NCBI GenBank assembly: GCA_963920705.1 | Contig: OY987234.1 | Coordinates: 682,001 to 746,000 of the forward strand | Direction: 5' to 3' | DNA: 64,000 bases | Source: Odiellus spinosus | Taxonomy: Eukaryota; Arthropoda; Arachnida; Opiliones; Phalangiidae | Program-made: the position numbers and the translations under genes | Notes under the pieces: generated by a model | The model's input: the letters and a program-made list of their open reading frames with translations, nothing else | The model's database searches: none | Told to the model about the DNA's origin: nothing | Shown here: piece after piece, positions 11,940 to 24,499 of the stretch | Layout: each line of letters opens with the position of its first letter | Numbering within the stretch: position 1 is the first letter of the stretch

Positions 11940-14645
11940 ACAAATTTCCCATGTGCAGATCCACAAATTTCCCAAGTGTATATCCACAAATTTCCCAAGT
12001 GTAGATCCACAAATTTCTCAAATGTAGATCCACTAATTTCCCAAGTGTAGATCCACAAATTTCCCAAGTGCAGATCCACAGATTTCCCAAGTGTAGATCC
12101 ACAAATTTCCCAAGTGTAGATCCACAAATTTCCCAAATGTAGATCCACAAATTTCCCAAGTGCAGATCCAAAAATTTCCCAAGTGCAGATCCACAAATTT
12201 CCCAAGTGCAGATCCACAAATTTCCCAAGTGTAGATCCAAAAATTTCCCAAGTGCAGATCCACAAATTTCCCAAGTGTAGATCCAAAAATTTCCCAAGTG
12301 CAGATCCACAAATTTCCCAAGTGCAGATCCACAAATTTCCCAAGTGCAGATCCACAAATTTCCCAAATGTAGATCCACAAATTTCCCATGTGCAGATCCA
12401 CAAATTTCCCAAGTGTATATCCACAAATTTCCCAAGTGTAGATCCACAAATTTCCCAAATGTAGATCCACAAATTTCCCAAGTGTAGATCCACAAATTTC
12501 CCAAGTGCAGATCCACAGATTTCCCAAGTGTAGATCCACAGATTTCCCAAGTGTAGATCCACAAATTTCCCAAGTGTAGATCCACAAATTTCCCAAACGT
12601 AGATCCACAAATTTCCCAAGTGCAGATCCACAAATTTCCCAAGTGCAGATCCAAAAATTTCCCAAGTGCAGATCCACAAATTTCCCAAGTGCAGATCCAC
12701 AAATTTCCCAAGTGTAGATCCAAAAATTTCCCAAGTGCAGATCCACAAATTTCCCAAGTGCATATCCACAAATTTCCCAAGTGAAAATCCACAAATTTCC
12801 CAAGTGCAGATCCACAAATTTCCCAAGTGTAGATCCAAAAATTTCCCAAGTGCAGATCCACAAATTTCCCAAGTGCATATCCACAAATTTCCCAAGTGCA
12901 GATCCACAAATTTCCCAAGTGTAGATCCACAAATTTCCCAAGTGTAGATCCACAAATTTCCCAAATGTAGATCCACAAATTTCCCATGTGCAGATCCACA
13001 AATTTCCCAAGTGCAGATCCAAAAATTTCCCAAGTGCAGATATTCAAATTTCCCAAGTATAGATCCGCAAATTTCCCAAGTATAGATCCACAAATTTCCC
13101 AAGTGTAGATCCACAAATTTCCCAAGTGTAGATCCACAAATTTCCCAAGTGTAGATCCACAAATTTCCCAAGTGCAGATCCACAAATTTCCCAAGTGCAG
13201 ATCCAAAAATTTCCCAAGTGCAGATCCACAAATTTCCCAAGTGCAGATCCACAAATTTCCCAAGTGTAGATCCAAAACTTTCCCAAGTGCAGATCCACAA
13301 ATTTCCCAAGTGCATATCCACAAATTTCCCAAGTGCAGATCCACAAATTTCCCAAGTGCAGATCCACAAATTTCCCAAGTGTAGATCCAAAAATTTCCCA
13401 AGTGCAGATCCACAAATTTCCCAAGTGTAGATCCACAAATTTCCCAAGTGTAGATCCACAAATTTCCCAAATGTAGATCCACAAATTTCCCATGTGCAGA
13501 TCCACAAATTTCCCAAGTGCAGATCCACAAATTTCCAAAGTGCAGATCCAAAAATTTTCCAAGTGCAGATATTCAAATTTCCCAAGTATAGATCCGCAAA
13601 TTTCCCAAGTGTAGATCCACAAATATCCCAAGTGTAGATCCACAAATTTCCCAAGTGTAGATCCACAAATTTCCCAAGTGCAGATCCACAAATTTCCCAA
13701 GTGCAGATCCAAAAATTTCCCAAGTGCAGATCCACAAATTTCCCAAGTGCAGATCCGCAAATTTCCCAAGTGTAGATCCAAAAATTTCCCAAGTGCAGAT
13801 CCACAAATTTCCCAAGTGCATATCCACAAATTTCCCAAGTGCAGATCCACAAATTTCCCAAGTGCAGATCCACAAATTTCCCAAGTGTAGATCCAAAAAT
13901 TTCCCAAGTGCATATCCACAAATTTCCCAAGTGCAGATCCACAAATTTCCCAAGTGTAGATATACAAATTTCCCAAGTGTAGATCCACAAATTTCCCAAA
14001 TGTAGATCCACAAATTTCCCATGTGCAGATCCACAAATTTCCCAAGTGCAGATCCACAAATTTCCCAAGTGCAGATCCAAAAATTTCCCAAGTGCAGATA
14101 TTCAAATTTCCCAAGTATAGATCCGCAAATTTCCCAAGTGTAGATCCACAAATTTCCCAAGTGTAGATCCACAAATTTCCCAAGTGTAGATCCACAAATT
14201 TCCCAAGTGCAGATCCACAAATTTCCCAAGTGCAGATCCACAAATTTCCCAAGTGCAGATCCACAAATTTTCCAAGTGCAGATCCACAAATTTCCCAAGT
14301 GCAGATCCACAAATTTCCCAAGTGCAGATCCAAAATTTTCCCAAGTGCAGATCCACAAAGTTCCCATGTGCAGATCCATAAATTTCCCAAGTGCACATCC
14401 ACAAATTTCCCAAGTGCAGATAATCAAATTTCCCAAGTGTAGATCCACAAATTTCCCAAGTGTAGATCCACAAATTTCCCAAATGCAGATCCACAAATTT
14501 TCCAAGTGTAGATCCACAAATTTCCCAAGTGCAGATCCACAGATTTCCCAAGTGTAGATCCACAAATTTCCCAAGTGTAGATCCACAAATTTCCCAAATG
14601 TAGATCCACAAATTTCCCAAGTGCAGATCCACAAATTTCCCAAGT
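11634..14645. repeat. 3.0-kb dispersed duplicate, copy B (partner 3,653-6,664)
   Basis: This is the partner of 3,653-6,664 at offset 7,981. It repeats the 529-bp-spaced headers at 13,039, 13,568 and 14,097. Right after it, three additional monomers (69 bp) occur relative to the left copy. Homology then resumes at offset 8,050 with about 6,664-7,518. Confidence 0.88.
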
Positions 14646-17229
14646 GCAGATCCAAAAATTTCCCAAGTGCAGATCCACAAATTTCCCAAGTGCAGATCCA
14701 CAAATTTCCCAAGTGTAGATCCAAAAATTTGCCAAGTGCAGATCCACAAATTTCCCAAGTGCATATCCACAAATTTCCCAAGTGCAGATCCACAAATTTC
14801 CCAAGTGCAGATCCACAAATTTCCCAAGTGTAGATCCAAAAATTTCCCAAGTGCAGATCCACAAATTTCCCAAGTGCATATCCACAAATTTCCCAAGTGC
14901 AGATCCACAAATTTCCCAAGTGTAGATCCACAAATTTCCCAAGTGTAGATCCACAAATTTCCCAAATGTAGATCCACAAATTTCCCATGTGCAGATCCAC
15001 AAATTTCCCAAGTGCAGATCCACAAATTTCCCAAGTGCAGATCCAAAAATTTCCCAAGTGCAGATATTCAAATTTCCCAAGTATAGATCCGCAAATTTCC
15101 CAAGTGTAGATCCACAAATTTCCCAAGTGTAGATCCACAAATTTCCCAAGTGTAGATCCACAAATTTCCCAAGTGCAGATCCACAAATTTCCCAAGTGCA
15201 GATCCAAAAATTTAACAAGTGCAGATCCACAAATTTCCCAAGTGCATATCCACAAATTTCCCAAGTGCAGATCCACAAATTTCCCAAGTGCAGATCCACA
15301 AATTTCCCAAGTGCAGATCCACAAATTTTCCAAGTGCAGATCCACAAATTTCCCAAGTGAGGATCCACAAATTTCCCAAGTGCAGATCCAAAATTTTCCC
15401 AAGTGCAGATCCACAAAGTTCCCAAGTGCAGATCCACAAATTTCCCAAGTGCAGATCCACAAATTTCCCAAGTACAGATCCACAAATTTCCCAAGTGCAG
15501 ATCCAAAATTTTCCCAAGTGCAGATCCACAAAGTTCCCAAGTGCAGATCCACAAATTTCCCAAGTGCACATCCACAAATTTCCCAAGTGCAGATAATCAA
15601 ATTTCCCAAGTATAGATCCACAAATTTCCCAAGTGTAGATCCACAAATTTCCCAAGTGTATATCCACAAATTTCCCAAATGCAGATCCACAAATTTCCCA
15701 AGTGCAGATCCACAAATTTCCCAAGTGCAGATACACAAATTTCCCAAGTGCAGATCCAAAAATTTCCCAAGTGTATATCCACAAATTTCCCAAGTGCAGA
15801 TCCACAAATTTCCCAAGTGCAGATCCACACAAATTTCCCAAGTGTAGATCCACAAATTTCCCAAGTGCAGATCCACAAATTTTCCAAGTGTAGATCCACA
15901 AATTTCCCAAGTGTAGATCCACAAATTTCCCATTTGCAGATCCACAAATTTCCCAAGTGTAGATCCACAAATTTCAGAAGTGTAGATCCACAAATTTCCC
16001 AAATGTAGATCCACAAATTTCCCAAGTGTAGATCCACAAATTTCCCAAGTGCAGATCCACAAATTTCCCAAGTGTAGATCCACAAATTTCCCAAGTGTAG
16101 ATCCACAAATTTCCCAAATGTAGATCCACAAATTTCCCATTTGCAGATCCACAAATTTCCCAAGTGCAGATCCACAAATTTCCCAAGTGCAGATCCACAA
16201 ATTTCCCAAGTGTAGATCCAAAAATTTCCCAAGTGCATATCCACAAATTTCCCAAGTGCAGATCCACAAATTTCCCAAGTGTAGATCCACAAATTTCCCA
16301 AGTGTAGATCCACAAATTTCCCAAATGTAGATCCACAAATTTCCCATGTGCAGATCCACAAACTTCCCAAGTGCAGATCCACAAATTTCCCAAGTGCAGA
16401 TCCAAAAATTTCCCAAGTGCAGATATTCAAATTTCCCAAGTATAGATCCGCAAATTTCCCAAGTGTAGATCCACAAATTTCCCAAGTGTAGATCCACATA
16501 TTTCCCAAGTGTAGATCCACAAATTTCCCAAGTGCAGATCCACAAATTTCCCAAGTGCAGATCCAAAAATTTAACAAGTGCAGATCCACAAATTTCCCAA
16601 GTGCAGATCCACAAATTTCCCAAGTGCAGATCCACAAATTTCCCAAGTGCAGATCCACAAATTTTCCAAGTGCAGATCCACAAATTTCCCAAGTGCAGAT
16701 CCACAAATTTCCCAAGTGCAGATCCAAAATTTTCCCAAGTGCAGATCCACAAAGTTCCCAAGTGCAGATCCATAAATTTCCCAAGTGCACATCCACAAAT
16801 TTCCCAAGTGCAGATAATCAAATTTCCCAAGTGTAGATCCACAAATTTCCCAAGTGTAGATCCACAAATTTCCCAAATGCAGATCCACAAATTTTCCAAG
16901 TGTAGATCCACAAATTTCCCAAGTGCAGATCCACAGATTTCCCAAGTGTAGATCCACAAATTTCCCAAGTGTAGATCCACAAATTTCCCAAATGTAGATC
17001 CACAAATTTCCCAAGTGCAGATCCACAAATTTCCCAAGTGCAGATCCAAAAATTTCCCAAGTGCAGATCCACAAATTTCCCAAGTGCAGATCCACAGATT
17101 TCCCAAGTGTAGATCCACAGATTTCCCAAGTGTAGATCCACAAATTTCCCAAGTGTAGATCCACAAATTTCCCAAACGTAGATCCACAAATTTCCCAAGT
17201 GCAGATCCACAAATTTCATAAGTGTAGAT
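14646..17229. repeat. Core segment with the first CA-insertion cassette
   Basis: About 14,715-15,615 repeats the block seen at 9.3 and 11.1 kb (TTTAAC at 15,212, GAGGATCC at 15,361, GATAATC near 15,594). It then continues into a new string: GTATATCC, CAAATG, GATACAC, CCAAAAATTT, GTATATCC, the 25-bp CA-insertion monomer at 15,814, CATTTG and TTTCAGAAG near 15,970. This string becomes the dominant unit after 29.7 kb. About 16,532-16,951 matches 20,143-20,562 at offset 3,611. Near 17,215 a private TTTCATAAG with GATTCAAAA occurs. Confidence 0.75.
15814..15838. repeat. 25-bp monomer with CA insertion (GATCCACACAAA)
   Basis: A two-base CA insertion gives GATCCACACAAATTT. The same insertion occurs in 16 monomers, starting at 15,814, 29,915, 33,528, 36,841, 38,153, 39,327, 40,731, 41,905, 44,161, 45,496, 46,670, 48,880, 50,376, 52,586, 54,796 and 58,453. 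The neighbours are essentially the same each time (GTATATCC three units before, an AATTTTCC monomer two units after). This argues for one mutation spread by block amplification. Each copy shifts the array register by +2. Confidence 0.95.
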
Positions 17230-18188
17230 TCAAAAATTTCCCAAGTGCAGATCCACAAATTTCCCAAGTGCATATCCACAAATTTCCCAAGTGCAAATCC
17301 ACAAATTTCCCAAGTGCAGATCCACAAATTTCCCAAGTGTAGATCCAAAAATTTCCCAAGTGCAGATCCACAAATTTCCCAAGTGCATATCCACAAATTT
17401 CCCAAGTGCAGATCCACAAATTTCCCAAGTGTAGATCCACAAATTTCCCAAGTGTAGATCCACAAATTTCCCAAATGTAGATCCACAAATTTCCCATGTG
17501 CAGATCCACAAATTTCCCAAGTGCAGATCCAAAAATTTCCCAAGTGCAGATATTCAAATTTCCCAAGTATAGATCCGCAAATTTCCCAAGTATAGATCCG
17601 CAAATTTCCCAAGTGTAGATCCACAAATTTCCCAAGTGTAGATCCACAAATTTCCCAAGTGTAGATCCACAAATTTCCCAAGTGCAGATCCACAAATTTC
17701 CCAAGTGTAGATCCAAAAATTTCCCAAGTGCAGATCCACAAATTTCCCAAGTGCATATCCACAAATTTCCCAAGTGCAAATCCACAAATTTCCCAAGTGC
17801 AGATCCACAAATTTCCCAAGTGTAGATCCAAAAATTTCCCAAGTGCAGATCCACAAATTTCCCAAGTGCATATCCACAAATTTCCCAAGTGCAGATCCAC
17901 AAATTTCCCAAGTGTAGATCCACAAATTTCCCAAGTGTAGATCCACAAATTTCCCAAATGTAGATCCACAAATTTCCCATGTGCAGATCCACAAATTTCC
18001 CAAGTGCAGATCCAAAAATTTCCCAAGTGCAGATATTCAAATTTCCCAAGTATAGATCCGCAAATTTCCCAAGTATAGATCCGCAAATTTCCCAAGTGTA
18101 GATCCACAAATTTCCCAAGTGTAGATCCACAAATTTCCCAAGTGTAGATCCACAAATTTCCCAAGTGCAGATCCACAAATTTCCCAAG
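17230..18188. repeat. 483-bp tandem duplication (21 monomers)
   Basis: Headers at 17,549 and 18,032 are 483 bp apart, and the preceding GCATAT, GCAAAT, CAAATG and CATGTG monomers repeat at the same offset. The copies diverge near 17,706 and 18,189 (GTGTAG versus GTGCAG before CCAAAAATTT). Each copy has two successive TATAG/CCGC monomers after GATATTC. Confidence 0.85.
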
Positions 18189-18515
18189 TGCAGATCCAAA
18201 AATTTCCCAAGTGCAGATCCACAAATTTCCCAAGTGCAGATCCACAAATTTCCCAAGTGTAGATCCAAAACTTTCCCAAGTGCAGATCCACAAATTTCCC
18301 AAGTGCATATCCACAAATTTCCCAAGTGCAGATCCACAAATTTCCCAAGTGCAGATCCACAAATTTCCCAAGTGTAGATCCAAAAATTTCCCAAGTGCAG
18401 ATCCACAAATTTCCCAAGTGTAGATCCACAAATTTCCCAAGTGTAGATCCACAAATTTCCCAAATGTAGATCCACAAATTTCCCATGTGCAGATCCACAA
18501 ATTTCCCAAGTGATG

Positions 18516-20383
18516 ATCCACAAATTTCCAAAGTGCAGATCCAAAAATTTTCCAAGTGCAGATATTCAAATTTCCCAAGTATAGATCCGCAAATTTCCCA
18601 AGAGTAGATCCACAAATTTCCCAAGTGTAGATCCACAAATTTCCCAAGTGTAGATCCACAAATTTCCCAAGTGCAGATCCACAAATTTCCCAAGTGCAGA
18701 TCCAAAAATTTCCCAAGTGCAGATCCACAAATTTCCCAAGTGCAGATCCGCAAATTTCCCAAGTGTAGATCCAAAAATTTCCCAAGTGCAGATCCACAAA
18801 TTTCCCAAGTGCATATCCACAAATTTCCCAAGTGCAGATCCACAAATTTCCCAAGTGCAGATCCACAAATTTCCCAAGTGTAGATCCAAAAATTTCCCAA
18901 GTGCATATCCACAAATTTCCCAAGTGCAGATCCACAAATTTCCCAAGTGTAGATCCACAAATTTCCCAAGTGTAGATCCACAAATTTCCCAAATGTAGAT
19001 CCACAAATTTCCCATGTGCAGATCCACAAATTTCCCAAGTGCAGATCCACAAATTTCCCAAGTGCAGATCCAAAAATTTCCCAAGTGCAGATATTCAAAT
19101 TTCCCAAGTATAGATCCGCAAATTTCCCAAGTGTAGATCCACAAATTTCCCAAGTGTAGATCCACAAATTTCCCAAGTGTAGATCCACAAATTTCCCAAG
19201 TGCAGATCCACAAATTTCCCAAGTGCAGATCCAAAAATTTAACAAGTGCAGATCCACAAATTTCCCAAGTGCAGATCCACAAATTTCCCAAGTGCAGATC
19301 CACAAATTTCCCAAGTGCAGATCCACAAATTTTCCAAGTGCAGATCCACAAATTTCCCAAGTGCAGATCCACAAATTTCCCAAGTGCAGATCCAAAATTT
19401 TCCCAAGTGCAGATCCACAAAGTTCCCAAGTGCAGATCCACAAATTTCCTAAGTGCAGATCCACAAATTTCCAAAGTGCAGATCCAAAAATTTTCCAAGT
19501 GCAGATATTCAAATTTCCCAAGTATAGATCCGCAAATTTCCCAAGTGTAGATCCACAAATTTCCCAAGTGTAGATCCACAAATTTCCCAAGTGTAGATCC
19601 ACAAATTTCCCAAGTGCAGATCCACAAATTTCCCAAGTGCAGATCCAAAAATTTCCCAAGTGCAGATCCACAAATTTCCCAAGTGCAGATCCGCAAATTT
19701 CCCAAGTGTAGATCCAAAAATTTCCCAAGTGCAGATCCACAAATTTCCCAAGTGCATATCCACAAATTTCCCAAGTGCAGATCCACAAATTTCCCAAGTG
19801 CAGATCCACAAATTTCCCAAGTGTAGATCCAAAAATTTCCCAAGTGCATATCCACAAATTTCCCAAGTGCAGATCCACAAATTTCCCAAGTGTAGATCCA
19901 CAAATTTCCCAAGTGTAGATCCACAAATTTCCCAAATGTAGATCCACAAATTTCCCATGTGCAGATCCACAAATTTCCCAAGTGCAGATCCACAAATTTC
20001 CCAAGTGCAGATCCAAAAATTTCCCAAGTGCAGATATTCAAATTTCCCAAGTATAGATCCGCAAATTTCCCAAGTGTAGATCCACAAATTTCCCAAGTGT
20101 AGATCCACAAATTTCCCAAGTGTAGATCCACAAATTTCCCAAGTGCAGATCCACAAATTTCCCAAGTGCAGATCCAAAAATTTAACAAGTGCAGATCCAC
20201 AAATTTCCCAAGTGCAGATCCACAAATTTCCCAAGTGCAGATCCACAAATTTCCCAAGTGCAGATCCACAAATTTTCCAAGTGCAGATCCACAAATTTCC
20301 CAAGTGCAGATCCACAAATTTCCCAAGTGCAGATCCAAAATTTTCCCAAGTGCAGATCCACAAAGTTCCCAAGTGCAGATCCA
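18516..20383. repeat. 943-bp tandem duplication (41 monomers)
   Basis: About 18,516-19,440 matches 19,459-20,383 at offset 943: TTTCCAAAG with CCAAAAATTTTCC, headers at 18,561 and 19,504, further headers at 19,090 and 20,033, and TTTAAC near 19,240 and 20,183. They differ at AAGAGTAG (18,601) versus AAGTGTAG. The first copy ends in a unique TTTCCTAAG monomer near 19,447. Confidence 0.88.
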
Positions 20384-20819
20384 TAAATTTCCCAAGTGCA
20401 CATCCACAAATTTCCCAAGTGCAGATAATCAAATTTCCCAAGTGTAGATCCACAAATTTCCCAAGTGTAGATCCACAAATTTCCCAAATGCAGATCCACA
20501 AATTTTCCAAGTGTAGATCCACAAATTTCCCAAGTGCAGATCCACAGATTTCCCAAGTGTAGATCCACAAATTTCCCAAGTGTAGATCCACAAATTTCCC
20601 AAATGTAGATCCACAAATTTCCCAAGTGCAGATCCACAAATTTCCCAAGTGCAGATCCAAAAATTTCCCAAGTGCAGATCCACAAATTTCCCAAGTGCAG
20701 ATCCACAAATTTCCCAAGTGTAGATCCAAAAATTTGCCAAGTGCAGATCCACAAATTTCCCAAGTGCATATCCACAAATTTCCCAAGTGCAGATCCACAA
20801 ATTTCCCAAGTGCAGATCC

Positions 20820-23800
20820 ACAAATTTCCCAAGTGTAGATCCAAAAATTTCCCAAGTGCAGATCCACAAATTTCCCAAGTGCAAATCCACAAATTTCCCA
20901 AGTGCAGATCCACAAATTTCCCAAGTGTAGATCCACAAATTTCCCAAGTGTAGATCCACAAATTTCCCAAATGTAGATCCACAAATTTCCCATGTGCAGA
21001 TCCACAAATTTCCCAAGTGCAGATCCACAAATTTCCCAAGTGCAGATCCAAAAATTTCCCAAGTGCAGATATTCAAATTTCCCAAGTATAGATCCGCAAA
21101 TTTCCCAAGAGTAGATCCACAAATTTCCCAAGTGTAGATCCACAAATTACCCAAGTGTAGATCCACAAATTTCCCAAGTGCAGATCCACAAATTTCCCAA
21201 GTGCAGATCCAAAAATTTAACAAGTGCAGATCCACAAATTTCCCAAGTGCATATCCACAAATTTCCCAAGTGCAGATCCACAAATTTCCCAAGTGCAGAT
21301 CCACAAATTTCCCAAGTGCAGATCCACAAATTTTCCAAGTGCAGATCCACAAATTTCCCAAGTGAGGATCCACAAATTTCCCAAGTGCAGATCCAAAATT
21401 TTCCCAAGTGCAGATCCACAATGTTCCCAAGTGCAGATCCACAAATTTCCCAAGTGCAGATCCACAAATTTCCCAAGTACAGATCCACAAATTTCCCAAG
21501 TGCAGATCCAAAATTTTCCCAAGTGCAGATCCACAAAGTTCCCAAGTGCAGATCCACAAATTTCCCAAGTGCACATCCACAAATTTCCCAAGTGCAGATA
21601 ATCAAATTTCCCAAGTATAGATCCACAAATTTCCCAAGTGTATATCCACAAATTTCCCAAATGCAGATCCACAAATTTCCCAAGTGCAGATCCACAAATT
21701 TCCCAAGTGCAGATCCAAAAATTTCCCAAGTGCAGATCCACAAATTTCCCAAGTGCAGATCCACAAATTTCCCAAGTGTAGATCCAAAAATTTCCCAAGT
21801 GCAGATCCACAAATTTCCCAAGTGCATATCCACAAATTTCCCAAGTGCAAATCCACAAATTTCCCAAGTGCAGATCCACAAATTTCCCAAGTGTAGATCC
21901 AAAAATTTCCCAAGTGCAGATCCACAAATTTCCCAAGTGCATATCCACAAATTTCCCAAGTGCAGATCCACAAATTTCCCAAGTGTAGATCCACAAATTT
22001 CCCAAGTGTAGATCCACAAATTTCCCAAATGTAGATCCACAAATTTCCCATGTGCAGATCCACAAATTTCCCAAGTGCAGATCCAAAAATTTCCCAAGTG
22101 CAGATATTCAAATTTCCCAAGTATAGATCCGCAAATTTCCCAAGTATAGATCCGCAAATTTCCCAAGTGTAGATCCACAAATTTCCCAAGTGTAGATCCA
22201 CAAATTTCCCAAGTGTAGATCCACAAATTTCCCAAGTGCAGATCCACAAATTTCCCAAGTGCAGATCCAAAAATTTCCCAAGTGCAGATCCACAAATTTC
22301 CCAAGTGCAGATCCACAAATTTCCCAAGTGTAGATCCAAAACTTTCCCAAGTGCAGATCCACAAATTTCCCAAGTGCATATCCACAAATTTCCCAAGTGC
22401 AGATCCACAAATTTCCCAAGTGCAGATCCACAAATTTCCCAAGTGTAGATCCAAAAATTTCCCAAGTGCAGATCCACAAATTTCCCAAGTGTAGATCCAC
22501 AAATTTCCCAAGTGTAGATCCACAAATTTCCCAAATGTAGATCCACAAATTTCCCATGTGCAGATCCACAAATTTCCCAAGTGCAGATCCACAAATTTCC
22601 AAAGTGCAGATCCAAAAATTTTCCAAGTGCAGATATTCAAATTTCCCAAGTATAGATCCACAAATTTCCCAAGTGTAGATCCAAAAATTTCCCAAGTGCA
22701 GATCCACAAATTTCCCAAGTGCAAATCCACAAATTTCCCAAGTGCAGATCCACAAATTTCCCAAGTGTAGATCCACAAATTTCCCAAGTGTAGATCCACA
22801 AATTTCCCAAATGTAGATCCACAAATTTCCCATGTGCAGATCCACAAATTTCCCAAGTGCAGATCCACAAATTTCCCAAGTGCAGATCCAAAAATTTCCC
22901 AAGTGCAGATATTCAAATTTCCCAAGTATAGATCCGCAAATTTCCCAAGAGTAGATCCACAAATTTCCCAAGTGTAGATCCACAAATTACCCAAGTGTAG
23001 ATCCACAAATTTCCCAAGTGCAGATCCACAAATTTCCCAAGTGCAGATCCAAAAATTTAACAAGTGCAGATCCACAAATTTCCCAAGTGCATATCCACAA
23101 ATTTCCCAAGTGCAGATCCACAAATTTCCCAAGTGCAGATCCACAAATTTCCCAAGTGCAGATCCACAAATTTTCCAAGTGCAGATCCACAAATTTCCCA
23201 AGTGAGGATCCACAAATTTCCCAAGTGCAGATCCAAAATTTTCCCAAGTGCAGATCCACAATGTTCCCAAGTGCAGATCCACAAATTTCCCAAGTGCAGA
23301 TCCACAAATTTCCCAAGTACAGATCCACAAATTTCCCAAGTGCAGATCCAAAATTTTCCCAAGTGCAGATCCACAAAGTTCCCAAGTGCAGATCCACAAA
23401 TTTCCCAAGTGCACATCCACAAATTTCCCAAGTGCAGATAATCAAATTTCCCAAGTATAGATCCACAAATTTCCCAAGTGTATATCCACAAATTTCCCAA
23501 ATGCAGATCCACAAATTTCCCAAGTGCAGATCCACAAATTTCCCAAGTGCAGATCCAAAAATTTCCCAAGTGCAGATCCACAAATTTCCCAAGTGCAGAT
23601 CCACAAATTTCCCAAGTGTAGATCCAAAAATTTCCCAAGTGCAGATCCACAAATTTCCCAAGTGCATATCCACAAATTTCCCAAGTGCAAATCCACAAAT
23701 TTCCCAAGTGCAGATCCACAAATTTCCCAAGTGTAGATCCAAAAATTTCCCAAGTGCAGATCCACAAATTTCCCAAGTGCATATCCACAAATTTCCCAAG

Positions 23801-24499
23801 TGCAGATCCACAAATTTCCCAAGTGTAGATCCACAAATTTCCCAAGTGTAGATCCACAAATTTCCCAAATGTAGATCCACAAATTTCCCATGTGCAGATC
23901 CACAAATTTCCCAAGTGCAGATCCAAAAATTTCCCAAGTGCAGATATTCAAATTTCCCAAGTATAGATCCGCAAATTTCCCAAGTATAGATCCGCAAATT
24001 TCCCAAGTGTAGATCCACAAATTTCCCAAGTGTAGATCCACAAATTTCCCAAGTGTAGATCCACAAATTTCCCAAGTGCAGATCCACAAATTTCCCAAGT
24101 GCAGATCCAAAAATTTCCCAAGTGCAGATCCACAAATTTCCCAAGTGCAGATCCACAAATTTCCCAAGTGTAGATCCAAAACTTTCCCAAGTGCAGATCC
24201 ACAAATTTCCCAAGTGCATATCCACAAATTTCCCAAGTGCAGATCCACAAATTTCCCAAGTGCAGATCCACAAATTTCCCAAGTGTAGATCCAAAAATTT
24301 CCCAAGTGCAGATCCACAAATTTCCCAAGTGTAGATCCACAAATTTCCCAAGTGTAGATCCACAAATTTCCCAAATGTAGATCCACAAATTTCCCATGTG
24401 CAGATCCACAAATTTCCCAAGTGCAGATCCACAAATTTCCAAAGTGCAGATCCAAAAATTTTCCAAGTGCAGATATTCAAATTTCCCAAGTATAGATCC
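20820..24499. repeat. 1,840-bp tandem duplication (80 monomers)
   Basis: Positions 20,820-22,659 and 22,660-24,499 match at offset 1,840. Shared private markers include AAGAGTAG, an AATTACCC monomer (21,146 and 22,986), CAATGTTCCC (21,419 and 23,259), GAGGATCC (21,366 and 23,206) and GCAAAT. The junction monomer near 22,648-22,670 is hybrid: it starts AAGTATAG, like a header unit, but has CCAC instead of CCGC, showing where the exchange occurred. Confidence 0.94.

Noticed and set aside
21178..22011. Shorter plus-strand open frames, for example this 277-codon one
   Set aside because: They are the same repeat read on the other strand. They are open only where GTGCAG units prevail, since each GTGTAG unit places TAG in one of three frames.
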